DNA of 64,000 nucleotides from an uncultured Ruminococcus sp. (GCA_902785555.1 CACZZB010000004.1:1-64000), one strand, 5' to 3'; shown: positions 34,801 through 44,430, counted from the stretch's first letter. The notes: generated by a model not told the origin, from the sequence alone. Made by a program: numbers and translations.

Positions 34801-35843
34801 GCACGGTCAATTATATTTTGGTCAATGTCAGCGGAATAGTTTTCTTTCTGTTCTGATTGCAAGTTTGAATATGTATCATGGCTTTCGCCCCAATATACGA
34901 GCTTATCGGCTGATGAGCCTCGATAGCACCAATTGCCGACTGTTATTGGAGTTGAACCCACTTTGAAATTTTTTCTCAAATCATTGCCGTAAACATCATC
35001 CGTAACACTCATAAGACCTGTATATTCCCCCATAAGAGCACGATTTTGAGTATCATCGTTTCCACCGGGATCACCGAGACTTTCACCGTAGTTATACATA
35101 TCAGGATCAAGAACTGTCGTAAAAAATGCACAACCCTCACTCGGCACCTGTATATGCTTCAGAGTATCCCAACGTATGCCGTCAACACCTGCACTCTTTA
35201 ATTCCTGTATGTATGCTGCAACACGCTGCTGAACATATTCATCCTCAGAAACAATATCAGGCATTCCAAGGTCTTTGTGAGTTGTTGCATAACGCTTGTC
35301 CTTATAATTATCCCAATAAGTTTCACTTTGAAGCGGACGCCAATAATTAGAATCTTTCAAATCGTCTGCAATATTAGTATGGTCACCGGCAAAATGATTG
35401 GCAACGACATCTACAATAATTTTAATTCCGTATTTGTCTGCTTCGGTGCAAAGCTCCTGTAATTCAGCCTTTGTACCGAGATAGTTTGTACCGATGGCAA
35501 AATCAAGCGGTTGATAGAGCCACCACCATGTACCCGTTGAACCTGACGGACCTCCTCCCGGCTGTGCAGGAGATGTCTGTACAGAAGTAAAACCTGCTGC
35601 TGCAATGTTTGGAAGTTCTTCGATAATATCTGTATACTTCCAGTCAAAGCAATGCAGAATAGTACCCTCCTGACAGGTATACATCAGACCGTAATCGACA
35701 GAAGACGGTTCTGTAACTGCTTCTGCCGAGCCTGAAATGCTGCTTCCGAGTCCCGTAAATGATGTAACGAGAAGTGCTGCGGAAAGCATTACACTTACAG
35801 TTTTTCCACGCCAACGGTAATGTGTATTGTTTTTACTGCCCAT
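31884..35843 (-). CDS. Secreted multimodular alpha-amylase (GH13, three CBM26-like modules)
   Basis: A 1,319-residue starch-degrading enzyme. Signal peptide about 1-42. Catalytic domain about 50-440: DVVANH (145-150), nucleophile D226 in GIRWDTLKHI, acid/base E254 in YNYGESLGD, and H322-D323 in WGESHDTYSN, most like the AmyE group (GH13_28). Three CBM26-like starch-binding modules (about 568-660, 750-842, 928-1028, each starting xxYFDNxxYNW or similar and containing WPG or W) alternate with three chitobiase-C-like beta modules (485-563, 668-742, 848-926). An Ig-like domain (1035-1105), an InlB-type repeat (1108-1172) and a 145-residue unknown C-terminal domain follow. No dockerin and no sortase signal are present, so surface retention would need the unknown C-terminus. 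Confidence 0.92.
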   Translation of the reverse strand: MGSKNNTHYRWRGKTVSVMLSAALLVTSFTGLGSSISGSAEAVTEPSSVDYGLMYTCQEGTILHCFDWKYTDIIEELPNIAAAGFTSVQTSPAQPGGGPSGSTGTWWWLYQPLDFAIGTNYLGTKAELQELCTEADKYGIKIIVDVVANHFAGDHTNIADDLKDSNYWRPLQSETYWDNYKDKRYATTHKDLGMPDIVSEDEYVQQRVAAYIQELKSAGVDGIRWDTLKHIQVPSEGCAFFTTVLDPDMYNYGESLGDPGGNDDTQNRALMGEYTGLMSVTDDVYGNDLRKNFKVGSTPITVGNWCYRGSSADKLVYWGESHDTYSNLQSEQKENYSADIDQNIIDRAYAIVASRKDATALYFSRPFETNKDDILAGVKGSTHFTSAEVAAINHFHNAMYGQSEYCINESGFSAVCREQGAVIVAVKGNNKSVSISNGGGLLNPGTYTDEISGNKFTVTSSTITGTVGSTGIAAIYEDAIFNGSIFAEKETNTAFVDTMEVKLRAVNAKNTAYTTSEGASGSFINGQTITVGSSINVGQYVTVTLTGTKSDGSALTKTYKYRKKAADERVIAYFDNLKYNWSSVYAYVYNDDGEMKKWPGTAMTYDEDTGYYKIDVTEYRSGRIIFSQNGDSTNRFPANDVPGLEIDGQNMIFGENHSWTIYELPAEKGKVSASADDGTVFTDTLDVTLYAQNVNSSSYTIDGVEKSYTNGDTITLTDTTTVTLKGIQSDGTIVTAAYTYTKTEEPVNQTVTVYFDNSAYNWNTVKAYIYNDKGEYTTWANSLPMTNLADSNIYKIDIPNDYTDDGQIIFNNGSSSQYPAQGISGLEINGSSMIFDVDKEWSAIGDISAYSKYGSGFDDTLKLTLLAEDGITDTKYEFNNVSVSYTSGDTVTIPVSDLSVGDKVTMKLSGTKSDGQTVTQTYTYQKGIKIYFEKPSAWKDAYIYVLVDNVETMSWPGKPMIYNSATELYEYPVTGDVGDKTRVIFTDGQLNSDNTVTNRYPAAGSSTKLYIENLSHKLSKTNWKWSVYPQDISSASVELTSDIFTGDGKEKTVDVTVKFDGNVLTKDTDYTIEGDTSGTDAGTYIVKVIGKNGYKGTVKKTWTIQESYTVTVENGNGTTTANRSNGQVFSVTADKVDNKTFSCWKVGDDIVSTSEKYGFIVLGDTTLTAVYDEDVEVQPILNMSAVKAKYNDKNAVKFIFTHSVPSDYTVTEVGIRYGTNKLAGADTTKPNYATVDLVDYGSEYGVPDIESVVQNRNFKIKQYIANYKKINGTVQFLYAVGTNTTAYVYAVGYMKLKDKDGNEQTVYSNLIHTCYDNIS

Positions 35844-35881
35844 AAAAAATTCCCCCTTGAAGATTTATTTTATTACTTTTA

Positions 35882-35911
35882 ATTTTATCATTCAAAATAC
35901 CCGATTGTAAA
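35882..35911 (-). promoter_or_regulatory. Probable amylase promoter
   Basis: On the minus strand TTTACA (35911-35906), 18 bases, TAAAAT (35887-35882), 39 bases upstream of the amylase start, which has an AAGGGGG ribosome site. No CRE-like operator is evident. Confidence 0.45.
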
Positions 35912-35994
35912 TACATTTTTTGCCAATAATATTTTTTCATGAAACGGGACAAATATTTATACAGTTATTTGTATATATTTACATCATCCGAAAA

Positions 35995-36036
35995 ATAAAA
36001 ACACCCTTGCAGAAATATTTTCCGCAAAGGCATTTT
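35995..36036 (-). terminator. Terminator of the V-ATPase operon
   Basis: Read on the minus strand, TGCCTTTGCGGAAA pairs imperfectly with TTTCTGCAAGGGTG, followed by TTTTTATTTTT, four bases after the last gene of the operon stops. Confidence 0.7.
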
Positions 36037-36039
36037 TTA

Positions 36040-36666
36040 TTATTCTTCTTTTTTCTGTTTCTGAGCTTTGATGACTTTAAGACGGGAGAATTCTTCTCTG
36101 TCCTTTTCTTCAAGTGCATCGGATATAAATTTCACTGTTTCCTCAAAGCGTGGTATCATTATATTCTTCAAGGCGTTTGCACGCTTTTGAGTTTTCTTGA
36201 TGGCATCTGCAAGGCGGTATACACTGTTTTCGACTTCGGCAAGGTCAGCCGTAAGTATCTTTACTTCCCTGAAACACATATATGCTTCATCAAAAGTAGC
36301 ATTGGTTGAACCGAGTCCATAGAATATTCCCTTTTCTTCCATGCTTTCGTCTATTGTGACAATAGGTATCTCCACTCCCATTACACTCCTGTACGAAAGC
36401 TTAAGGGAATTATCCGTCGGAACGGTTTTGGCAATGTCATCTATATATCCTAATGTAATATTGGCTTTTTGCAGTGCAAGATAAGCCTTGCTGTAAGTGA
36501 TATCTATTTTATCCTGTATTTCGGATGCCCTGTCGATAAGCGTCATCATCTCACGGACAAGGATATTCCTTTTTTTATCCAACAGTTCATAGCCTGTTCT
36601 TGCAAGTGAAAGAGATTTCTTAAATGTCATCAAGTTTCCTTTTGTAGGTACTGCCTGTACTGCCAT
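36040..36666 (-). CDS. V-type ATPase subunit D (central stalk)
   Basis: A 208-residue helical protein forming the rotating central shaft that couples the A3B3 head to the membrane ring. The N-terminus AVQAVPTKGNLMTFKKSLSLARTGYELLDKKRNILVREMM is the family signature (V-ATPase D, related to NtpD). The two long coiled-coil helices occupy the two ends with the globular region between. The ATG at 36666 follows GAGGAGA; the open frame includes 7 more codons. It is the last gene of the nine-gene operon and ends right at the terminator. Confidence 0.93.
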   Translation of the reverse strand: MAVQAVPTKGNLMTFKKSLSLARTGYELLDKKRNILVREMMTLIDRASEIQDKIDITYSKAYLALQKANITLGYIDDIAKTVPTDNSLKLSYRSVMGVEIPIVTIDESMEEKGIFYGLGSTNATFDEAYMCFREVKILTADLAEVENSVYRLADAIKKTQKRANALKNIMIPRFEETVKFISDALEEKDREEFSRLKVIKAQKQKKEE

Positions 36667-36687
36667 TATTCGATCTCCTCTCTGCAC

Positions 36688-38124
36688 TTAATCTTCGTCT
36701 TCATTTTTATTTTCCTCACCGTCAGAACCGTCAAATACGATTCTTTCGGGGTCGGAAATATAATATCTGTCCAAAAGCGTATCGTCAACACGGTCAAGCT
36801 CTGTTCTCGGCAATGTCGAAAGAAGTTTCCACCCTAAATCAAGACTCTGTTCAATAGTACGGTTTTCATCATAGCCCTGATTGACAAAATACTGTTCAAA
36901 GAGTTTTCCGAACTGCATATATTTCTTGTCAACGGGAGAGAGTTCTTCTTCACCGATAACGGATGCAAGTGAACGGGCATCCTGTACTCTTGCATAAGAT
37001 GCAAAAAGCTGATTTGCAAGAGCCTGATGGTCGGCTCTTGTATAGCCCTCACCGATACCGTCTTTCATAAGTCTTGAAAGTGACGGAAGTACCGATACAG
37101 GCGGATAGAATCCCGCACCCTCCAGTGCTCTGTCAAGAACTATCTGACCTTCTGTGATATATCCCGTCAGGTCGGGTACAGGGTGTGTGATATCATCATT
37201 CGGCATAGTCAGTATAGGTATCTGAGTTACCGAACCCGTACTGCCCTTTACCATTCCCGCACGTTCATACAGTGAAGCAAGGTCGGAATACAAGTAACCG
37301 GGAAAACCCTTTCTTCCCGGAATTTCACCCTTTGAAGATGAAAATTCACGCAAAGCCTCTGCATAGGACGTCATATCCGTCATTATAACAAGAACGTGCA
37401 TATTACATTCAAATGCAAGATATTCAGCCGCTGTCAATGCACATCTCGGAGTAAGAGTCCTCTCTATTATCGGGTCATTCGCAAGATTCAGGAACATTAC
37501 AACTCTTGACAAAACACCGCTCTGGTCAAAACTTCTCCTGAAATAGTCTGCAACATCATTTTTAACACCCATTGCCGCAAAGACCACACAGAAATTATTG
37601 TCTTCATCATCTGAAATTTTCGCCTGTCTGACTATCTGAACGGCAAGTTCATTGTGTTTCATACCCGAGCCTGAAAAGATAGGCAGTTTTTGTCCTCTGA
37701 TAAGCGTCATAAGGGTATCTATCGTAGAAATACCCGTATTTATATAGTTTCTCGGATATATCCTCGATACCGGATTCATCGGAGTACCGTTTATATTTGC
37801 TTTCTTTACGGGGTAAACATCACCCAGTCCGTCTATCGGTACACCTGCACCGCTGAATACACGACCCATTATTTCAGGTGACAATGCCAATTCCATAGGC
37901 TTTGCCTTAAGGCGTGTCCTTGTATTGTCAAGCGAAATGGACTTTGTACCCTCGAACACCTGTACAACTATTCTTTTTCCCTCTATCTGCACTATCCTTC
38001 CGTGACGGTAAGTGCCGTTGTCAAGGCGTATATCGACCATTTCTTCATAGGATGCTCCCTCAACATTATCAAGAACTATAAGAGAGCCATTTATTTCCTT
38101 TACACCAACATAATCTATTATCAT
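36688..38124 (-). CDS. V-type ATPase subunit B (non-catalytic)
   Basis: A 478-residue subunit that alternates with A in the hexameric head. Features: N-terminal beta barrel ([26 protein letters not shown]), the B-type [19 protein letters not shown] in place of a canonical P-loop (no GKT), and the conserved [42 protein letters not shown] and [19 protein letters not shown] stretches. The C-terminal tail is acidic ([14 protein letters not shown]). The ribosome site is AGGAGGG. It lies 16 bases downstream of A. Confidence 0.96.
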   Translation of the reverse strand: MIIDYVGVKEINGSLIVLDNVEGASYEEMVDIRLDNGTYRHGRIVQIEGKRIVVQVFEGTKSISLDNTRTRLKAKPMELALSPEIMGRVFSGAGVPIDGLGDVYPVKKANINGTPMNPVSRIYPRNYINTGISTIDTLMTLIRGQKLPIFSGSGMKHNELAVQIVRQAKISDDEDNNFCVVFAAMGVKNDVADYFRRSFDQSGVLSRVVMFLNLANDPIIERTLTPRCALTAAEYLAFECNMHVLVIMTDMTSYAEALREFSSSKGEIPGRKGFPGYLYSDLASLYERAGMVKGSTGSVTQIPILTMPNDDITHPVPDLTGYITEGQIVLDRALEGAGFYPPVSVLPSLSRLMKDGIGEGYTRADHQALANQLFASYARVQDARSLASVIGEEELSPVDKKYMQFGKLFEQYFVNQGYDENRTIEQSLDLGWKLLSTLPRTELDRVDDTLLDRYYISDPERIVFDGSDGEENKNEDED

Positions 38125-38140
38125 TTTCTTTCCCTCCTGT

Positions 38141-39916
38141 TCAGTTAGTCAGCTTTGCAAGAGAGCTGTCAATATCAGCAATCAGTTGGTCAAACATTTC
38201 GAGCTTGTCATTGGGGATATCATACTTCATTTTGGCAAGTCTTTCAAACAAGCCTGTCTGAGTTATACCCGAAATGGGAATAGCTGCTGCAATTATACGC
38301 TTTGACTTGTTATATAAATGAAGTATAGCTTTCATCATCAGCTTTTGTTTTTCGAGAGGAACGAATGTATCATCTTTATGGAAAGCATTCTGCTGAAGGA
38401 ATCCTACACGGATAGCCTTTGCCGTTTCAATGACAAGCTTCTGGTCATCGGGCAGTACATCAGAGCCTATCAGCTTTACTATTTCCATAAGATTGCTTTC
38501 TTCATGGAGAAGCGAAGTAATTTTATTTCTGTATTTTATAAAATCATCGCCCAGATTTTCTCTGTACCATGCATCAAGGTCTGTGAAATACTCACTGTAA
38601 CTGTTCATCCAGTTGATGGCAGGATAATGTCTTGCATAGGCAAGCGATTTGTCCAATGCCCAGAAACATCTTGTAAATCTCTTTGTATTCTGAGTTACAG
38701 GCTCGGAGAAGTCCGAACCCTGCGGAGATACCGCTCCTATGATAGTTACAGAACCCTCACTTCCGCAAAGCGTTTCAACACGTCCTGCTCTTTCATAGAA
38801 TTCCGAAAGTCTTGACGGAAGATATGCCGGGAAACCTTCCTCGGCAGGCATTTCTTCAAGTCGTCCCGATATTTCACGGAGAGCCTCCGCCCATCTTGAA
38901 GTCGAATCCGCCATGATAGCAACATGATAACCCATATCACGGTAATATTCAGCCAATGTCAGTCCCGTATAAATAGACGCTTCACGGGCTGCAACAGGCA
39001 TATTTGAGGTATTCGCAATAAGTACCGTTCTGTCAGTCATAGGTCTGTTGGATTTCGGGTCGATAAGCTCCGAAAATTCATCAAGTACCTGACTCATTTC
39101 ATTTCCACGTTCACCGCAGCCTACATATACGATTATATCAGCGTCACACCATTTTGCAAGCTGATGCTGGTTCATGGTCTTGCCTGTTCCGAAGCCTCCC
39201 GGAATTGCCGCTGTACCGCCCTTGGCTATCGGGAACATGGTATCCATTACACGCTGTCCGGTAATAAGCGGGATAGTAGCCGGCAGTCTTTCCTTACAAG
39301 GTCTTGCATTTCTGATAGGCCACTTCTGGCAAAGTGTCAGTTCATGCTCGACACCCTTTTCATCTTTTATTGTAACGATAGTATCCATTAATTTATATTT
39401 TCCGTTTGGCTGTACGCTCGTTACAGTACCGCTCAAAGTGGGCGGTACGATAAATCTGTGTTCGATGATAGCGGTTTCGGGACAGGTCGCATATATCTGA
39501 CCGCCCTCCAATACATCACCGACTTTTACTTTTATCTTGACATTCCAGTACCTGTTCAAGTCAAGTGAAGAAACAGCCGCACCTCTTGAGATAAAAGAGC
39601 CGCTTATTTCCTCGATAGCCTTCAACGGTCTTTCGATACCGTCAAAGATATTGTCAATAATACCCGGTCCGAGCAGGACATTCATAGGAGAGCCTGTTCC
39701 GACAATAGGGTCACCGGGCTTCAAGCCTGTTGTTTCCTCGTAAACCTGAATTGTAGTCATTTTATCGTTTATACCGATAACTTCGCCTACAAGACGGCTT
39801 TCACCGACATAGACCATCTCCATCATCGAGAAAGTCCTTGTATCTCTGACAGTAACAACAGGACCGTTTATTCCGTAAATAACATCATTCACCGGTAAAT
39901 TCACACTCCCATTCAT
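38141..39916 (-). CDS. V-type ATPase subunit A (catalytic)
   Basis: A 591-residue catalytic subunit. The P-loop is [35 protein letters not shown]; the A-specific 'non-homologous' insertion lies between the N-terminal barrel and this loop (about 115-190). Also present are [31 protein letters not shown] and the arginine-containing [15 protein letters not shown]. The ATG overlaps the TGA of subunit E (ATGA), so it is translationally coupled. The length is normal for bacterial V/A-type enzymes. Whether the enzyme pumps H+ or Na+ and runs forward or backward cannot be told here. Confidence 0.96.
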   Translation of the reverse strand: MNGSVNLPVNDVIYGINGPVVTVRDTRTFSMMEMVYVGESRLVGEVIGINDKMTTIQVYEETTGLKPGDPIVGTGSPMNVLLGPGIIDNIFDGIERPLKAIEEISGSFISRGAAVSSLDLNRYWNVKIKVKVGDVLEGGQIYATCPETAIIEHRFIVPPTLSGTVTSVQPNGKYKLMDTIVTIKDEKGVEHELTLCQKWPIRNARPCKERLPATIPLITGQRVMDTMFPIAKGGTAAIPGGFGTGKTMNQHQLAKWCDADIIVYVGCGERGNEMSQVLDEFSELIDPKSNRPMTDRTVLIANTSNMPVAAREASIYTGLTLAEYYRDMGYHVAIMADSTSRWAEALREISGRLEEMPAEEGFPAYLPSRLSEFYERAGRVETLCGSEGSVTIIGAVSPQGSDFSEPVTQNTKRFTRCFWALDKSLAYARHYPAINWMNSYSEYFTDLDAWYRENLGDDFIKYRNKITSLLHEESNLMEIVKLIGSDVLPDDQKLVIETAKAIRVGFLQQNAFHKDDTFVPLEKQKLMMKAILHLYNKSKRIIAAAIPISGITQTGLFERLAKMKYDIPNDKLEMFDQLIADIDSSLAKLTN

Positions 39917-40512
39917 TCAGTTACTTTCAAGCCTGAATTTTCACAGAACCATTCTCTCTGTTGTGAAAGCCTTGTATCAAGGGTCTCATCGGCAAGAAGT
40001 CCCATTTCACGGCTTATTCCCGTAATACCGCCTATTGTTATCTCACTTGACGGCTGAACATCACATTTTTTTCCGAATACGGATACTATTTTATCTTTGA
40101 GCTTCATATCTCTCTGATTGACATATAAAACAACATCATCAGCCGTCAGCTTCACGGATATTTTTCTGACACTTTCAAGCAGCTTTTCAGTGTATTTATC
40201 CGTATCCGCAAATTTTATCAATTTTTCCTTTGCACGCTCAAAGACTTTATCCTCAATTTCCTGACGCTTGACAAATATACTTTTACGGCTTGCATTTTCA
40301 GCCTTTGAAAGCTCCCTTGCAATGCTCGTATTTATCGCTGACATTTTTCTCTGCAAAAGGACATACGCCTCTTTCAGACCATCTTCTTCGGCTTTGTTGA
40401 GTTCCTTTTCCTTGAAGTCCTCCGCCTCCGATTCGAGCTTGCTTCTTTGTTCGGCAGCATATTTTTCTATGGCTTTCAGAAAATTATCGGTCTTACTTAC
40501 TATATCGGGCAT
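39913..40512 (-). CDS. V-type ATPase subunit E (peripheral stalk)
   Basis: A 199-residue stalk subunit: an N-terminal coiled coil of about 90 residues rich in Lys, Glu and Ala (KYAAEQRSKLESEAEDFKEKELNKAEEDG), then a globular C-terminal head with TIGGITGISREMGLLADETLDTRLSQQRE, typical of V/A-ATPase E. The ATG at 40512 (MPDIVSK) follows AAGGAGGG; the upstream seven codons of the open frame overlap that site. It overlaps subunit A by four bases. It should pair with the G/H-like subunit to form the stator. Confidence 0.9.
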   Translation of the reverse strand: MPDIVSKTDNFLKAIEKYAAEQRSKLESEAEDFKEKELNKAEEDGLKEAYVLLQRKMSAINTSIARELSKAENASRKSIFVKRQEIEDKVFERAKEKLIKFADTDKYTEKLLESVRKISVKLTADDVVLYVNQRDMKLKDKIVSVFGKKCDVQPSSEITIGGITGISREMGLLADETLDTRLSQQREWFCENSGLKVTE

Positions 40513-40554
40513 AAAATTCCCTCCTTTTTTCAACCGGCGATGTGCAAATCAACT

Positions 40555-40589
40555 GCTAATTGCTCATTGCTCATTGCTAATTGCTAATT
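40555..40589. repeat. Five tandem copies of a 7-base unit between subunits F and E
   Basis: GCTAATT, GCTCATT, GCTCATT, GCTAATT, GCTAATT run head to tail from 40555 to 40589, ending within the stop codon of the F gene. It is the only sizable gap (75 bases) in the downstream half of the operon. Such AATTAGCAATGAGC-type spacers recur in many bacterial genomes (recalled) and can vary in copy number. Confidence 0.85.
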
Positions 40590-40896
40590 ATATTTTTACT
40601 CCTATGGCTTCTCTGACGTAACGGGTTATAGAGTCCTTTGCACGTCCGCTGCCGTGTCTGTCGGGAATCTCAACTATAAGAGGCTGCTTGCGGTTGAGTT
40701 TGAGGTCATAGACGAGTTCGGGACAAAGCTGTACAAGCCTTTCCGTCATGAGTATGACCGCCACATCTTCCATATCCATAGCCTTTTTAAGAGTTTCTCT
40801 CACTTCGCTGTCCTCATGAACAACTACACCTTCGATCCCTGCAAGGTGCATTCCCATGAGTGTATCGACATTATCGCTTATTAAATAGAATTTCAT
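40588..40896 (-). CDS. V-type ATPase subunit F (central stalk regulator)
   Basis: A 102-residue alpha/beta protein binding the central shaft. The start MKFYLISDNVDTLMGMHLAGIEGVVVHEDSEV and the late IVEIPDRHGSGRAKDSITRYVREAIGVKI are typical of V/A-ATPase F (NtpG/AtpF). The ribosome site GGGTGAG is three bases from the ATG. It lies between K and E, which differs from the Enterococcus order, where this subunit precedes A. Confidence 0.9.
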   Translation of the reverse strand: MKFYLISDNVDTLMGMHLAGIEGVVVHEDSEVRETLKKAMDMEDVAVILMTERLVQLCPELVYDLKLNRKQPLIVEIPDRHGSGRAKDSITRYVREAIGVKI

Positions 40897-40913
40897 AAGC
40901 TCACCCTTTTTTA

Positions 40914-41342
40914 TCAGACTTTGGATATGATAAGGATAGATACAAGAAGTCCGTAGAGTGCGACACCTTCGCCGAGTGCAACAAAGATAAGTGCCTTACC
41001 GAAAGCCTTGGGGTCTTCACTTGTTGCACCGATAGCAGCCGGAGCTGCACCTCCGACAGCTATACCGCCGCCTATACCCGAAATGCCTGTTGCAAGAGCT
41101 GCGGCAATCATTGATATACCCATATTCATATCGCCTGATGTTGCCGCTGCTGTTTCGGGTTCAGCCGCAAATGCCACAAGGGACATTGCAAGACAAGCCA
41201 CACTGACAAGAGCAAATGCGATAACCTGACTTAAAACAGCTCTTTTTCTTGTTCTTCTGCCGAGAGCAACCATCTTATAAGCATAGCATATTGAGCCGGC
41301 TAAAAATACTGCCGGTATTATCATCAAAATATATTCCAACAT
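40914..41342 (-). CDS. V-type ATPase subunit K (membrane rotor ring)
   Basis: A 142-residue proteolipid with four hydrophobic helices. The second pair carries the Gly-rich packing motif (AAALATGISGIGGGIAVGGAAPAAIGATSEDPKAFGKALIFVALGEGVALYGLLVSILI) with the ion-binding Glu in LGEGVALYG; the first pair has no acidic residue in its helix, so each protomer would carry one site per four helices, as in NtpK of Enterococcus. The ATG at 41342 follows GGAGG; an upstream TTG overlaps that site. The Ala-rich loop AAEPETAAATSGD separates the pairs. Confidence 0.92.
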   Translation of the reverse strand: MLEYILMIIPAVFLAGSICYAYKMVALGRRTRKRAVLSQVIAFALVSVACLAMSLVAFAAEPETAAATSGDMNMGISMIAAALATGISGIGGGIAVGGAAPAAIGATSEDPKAFGKALIFVALGEGVALYGLLVSILIISKV

Positions 41343-41378
41343 GATAAAATCCTCCAAAATTTTAATTTTTTTAAACTC

Positions 41379-43322
41379 TCATTCTGTTTCTTTCTGAGCC
41401 TTGATAGGCTTGAAAGCACGACCTTCACCGATATAGAAACGGCTGAATATTTCATAGTAATCAAGACGGAGCACCTGAATCGCAACCAAAAGTGCTTCAA
41501 GAGCCATAACGATACCGTTGCCGATTATAAGAACAATGATATAGCCTATAACTCCTCCGACCATCTCTGCAAGAGTGAATACAACGAGCATCATGCCTGC
41601 ATGAACGAGTATATATGCACCTACACGCAAAAATGACATTGTATTTGTTACATAGCTCAGACATATCTCGAATACCTCAAAGAAACTCTGCATACAGTAT
41701 TCGCCCCATTTGAAAGACTTTTTGTTTTTGCTTTTCTTTGCAAGTTCTCCGAGAGGTTCTCTGAAGAATATCAGTATGAGCGGAACAGCTATGAGGAAAA
41801 TAATATATATCGGTGTCATTACTGCAATGCCGAGGAACATCTGGCATACAAGTCCGACAACAAGCGATACATAAAAGACAAAGCCCGAAACACCGTTTGC
41901 TCCGAAAAATGCACTTTCATAGTCTTTTCGTTTCAGTGACGAATATATATTTACGAGCATTGAGATGGCAATGGTAACAAATCCTATGGCAACAGAGCCG
42001 TATATTATCATATTTATGCTGTCAGATTCCATGACCTCAATGAGCTTTCCATTTGTACCGAAAAGGGCTGAATGTATACCGTCAAGAGCGTGCTCAAAAC
42101 CGAACACCGAGCCGTACAGGAATCCGAATATCATTCCGGATATACCGCAGGGAACAAGTATTTTTCCGATTTCCATTTTTTTGAGCTTCCACATCAAAGC
42201 CCCGACTATTGCCACGACAAGCCCCTGACCGACATCACCGAACATTATCCCGAAGAATAGAGTATATGTTATTGCTACGAACAATGTCGGGTCAACTTCA
42301 TTGTAATTTGGCAGACCGTACATTTTGACATAGAATTCATACAGCCTGACAAAAGGCGGATTTTTCATTATAACGGGAGGGGAATTTTTAAGTTCGTCCT
42401 TGCCGTCTGTGAGAGAGTATTCGACACTCTTAATGCCGTCAAGATGTTTGGTAAAATATGCCTCTTTATCTGACGGTATCCACCCTACAAGTATAAAACT
42501 CTTGTTGTATTTATAGACATATCGTTTTATCTCATTGTAGGAATCAAATTCCTGCAGTTTGCTGTAATAGGCACTGCATTTGGATCTTTCGTCCTTGAGA
42601 AAATCATCTATTTTTTTCTGTACTTCTTCAAGCTCTTTTTCGAGAGAATCAAGGTCTTTTTCAAGAGATGCCTTGTATTCTTCGGGAGTTCCTGCGATCG
42701 GCGGAATATCGAGCTTTTCAAAGTAGAGAGAGGAGAAAATTCTGTCAACCTCCTCTTTTTGCTCGGGGGGAGTAAAATATGCTCCCCAATAATGTGTACT
42801 GTCGCTCGTGTACGGGAAGAAAAGCACATAAGGATTTTCCGCATACTGTGAGAGTTTCTCATAGCTTTCGGTTGGCATCCTGCCGAAATTCGGGGTAATG
42901 AACTCACACTGCATTATCTCGGTGAAATTTATATTGCTTCCGACAAAATGGCTTACTTTTTCGATATTTCGCTTACAGTTATCTATATCCTGCTGTAAAC
43001 GGAGCTTTCTGTTTGCAAGGCTTTCCGTCTTTGAAACAAAGTAGCTGACATATTTGAATACAGCACTTTCACCGGCATTAAAATCTTTGGGCTTTGAGTA
43101 TTCAAGCCTGAATCCGAGAAGTTCGGCTGAATCTTCAAGTTCCTGCATGGGAGCAGTATAGGGATTTTTAGTATGCAGAGGGACAAAGCTCTGAGTGTCA
43201 GAATAGAATGACATAGCGTCATCAGGGTGGAACATCTGTGAATCACCGCAGAATTTGACTACTTTTTCAAGTTCCGACATCATTCCTATTATGCTTATTG
43301 CTTTTACCTGCTTCACTGACAC
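41379..43322 (-). CDS. V-type ATPase subunit I (membrane stator, a-subunit)
   Basis: A 647-residue subunit: a cytoplasmic N-terminal half of about 330 residues with coiled coils (YKASLEKDLDSLEKELEEVQKKIDDFLKD), then a membrane half with seven to eight helices. Typical signatures are FGIMFGDVGQGLVVAIVGALMWK, FLYGSVFGFEH and the late FEICLSYVTNTMSFLRVGAYILVHAGM, which contains the essential membrane Arg (in FLRVGA). The GTG start follows AAGGAGGTGATCTC. It forms the ion half-channels next to the K ring. Confidence 0.94.
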   Translation of the reverse strand: MSVKQVKAISIIGMMSELEKVVKFCGDSQMFHPDDAMSFYSDTQSFVPLHTKNPYTAPMQELEDSAELLGFRLEYSKPKDFNAGESAVFKYVSYFVSKTESLANRKLRLQQDIDNCKRNIEKVSHFVGSNINFTEIMQCEFITPNFGRMPTESYEKLSQYAENPYVLFFPYTSDSTHYWGAYFTPPEQKEEVDRIFSSLYFEKLDIPPIAGTPEEYKASLEKDLDSLEKELEEVQKKIDDFLKDERSKCSAYYSKLQEFDSYNEIKRYVYKYNKSFILVGWIPSDKEAYFTKHLDGIKSVEYSLTDGKDELKNSPPVIMKNPPFVRLYEFYVKMYGLPNYNEVDPTLFVAITYTLFFGIMFGDVGQGLVVAIVGALMWKLKKMEIGKILVPCGISGMIFGFLYGSVFGFEHALDGIHSALFGTNGKLIEVMESDSINMIIYGSVAIGFVTIAISMLVNIYSSLKRKDYESAFFGANGVSGFVFYVSLVVGLVCQMFLGIAVMTPIYIIFLIAVPLILIFFREPLGELAKKSKNKKSFKWGEYCMQSFFEVFEICLSYVTNTMSFLRVGAYILVHAGMMLVVFTLAEMVGGVIGYIIVLIIGNGIVMALEALLVAIQVLRLDYYEIFSRFYIGEGRAFKPIKAQKETE

Positions 43323-43357
43323 GAGATCACCTCCTTTTTTAATAAAAGAATAAGATT

Positions 43358-44392
43358 TTATTTGATAAGAAGTTTTGACTTCTCGTCAGCAGGAATACCA
43401 TAGCGTGTAGCTTCGATAAGGTTTATGATGTTTTTAAGCTCTATTTCACGCAGATAAACATAAGATATCATAACTATCGTAGGATTTGGCGAAAGTCTGA
43501 GATGATGCCTGCAATAGGTATATATCATTACATCTGTCATCTGGGTCGGGTCATTGTACTGTAATTTTGACATGAGCCTTCCGAGATACGTTGTCCTTGA
43601 AAGCTCGAATATTTCAGAAACATTTTCGGCTGAACAAAGCTCGGAAAGCATTTTATTCGACAGCTTGCCGTATGGTATAAGCATAGGCATTATCTGTTCG
43701 GGAGTAAAATCATAATATTTCTTCAGTCTGATGATTCTTGACATATTTTCAAAATCAAGCATGGCAGAAAAAATATCTCTTAGTTCTTTTCTGTCACCCT
43801 TGTTTTTTCCCTCACCCATAGTTTCAATGACTTTTGAATAATTTTTATTTTCGAGAGCAATTTCAAGTTCCGTAATGTTTATCTTGGAATTGTCCTTGGG
43901 GCGAAATCCGAGCATGACCGAATAATACCATGTACCCTTGAGGACACTCATCATATCGTCATAGGAACGTACAGAAGCAAGGGCTTTAAGGCTTATTTTT
44001 GAGAATTTGTCGAGAGATAACGGCATTGAATAGACATATTCTTCGGCCTTTCCTATGTTTACAAGCATCAGACAGCGGATTATCTGTTCAATTTCCATTT
44101 TTGATATGATAAAATCGGAGAATGCAAGGGTATCCTCAAGTGCATATCTTGAAAGAGCGAATACATCAAAATAGATATTCTGGCGTAATACGGGTTCAAG
44201 CTGACCACGATGTATTTCGTTTTCATTGAGACCGCTCAGCACTGCCGAATAATTTGTACGCTGTTTGAGATATGCCGCAATTTCGGAAACGGTCTTACAT
44301 TCGGTAAGACTCTGATAATCGGTATCTTTCAGGCACTTTCCGTACATTGCACGGGCTTTTGCAAGGATAGCATTTGATGACTGTGAGGACAT
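43358..44392 (-). CDS. V-type ATPase subunit C (d-type, ring-stalk connector)
   Basis: A 344-residue helical protein that sits between the central shaft and the K ring. The start ILAKARAMYGKCLKDTDYQSLTECKTVSEIAAYLK and the late YVYLREIELKNIINLIEATRYGIP are characteristic of the V-ATPase C/AC39 family. The ribosome site is AGGGGGG. It is second in the operon here, ahead of I and K, whereas Enterococcus and Thermus place it after K/E. Confidence 0.92.
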   Translation of the reverse strand: MSSQSSNAILAKARAMYGKCLKDTDYQSLTECKTVSEIAAYLKQRTNYSAVLSGLNENEIHRGQLEPVLRQNIYFDVFALSRYALEDTLAFSDFIISKMEIEQIIRCLMLVNIGKAEEYVYSMPLSLDKFSKISLKALASVRSYDDMMSVLKGTWYYSVMLGFRPKDNSKINITELEIALENKNYSKVIETMGEGKNKGDRKELRDIFSAMLDFENMSRIIRLKKYYDFTPEQIMPMLIPYGKLSNKMLSELCSAENVSEIFELSRTTYLGRLMSKLQYNDPTQMTDVMIYTYCRHHLRLSPNPTIVMISYVYLREIELKNIINLIEATRYGIPADEKSKLLIK

Positions 44393-44430
44393 TTTTATAT
44401 CCCCCCTTTCAACAGAGGATAAATGAATTT

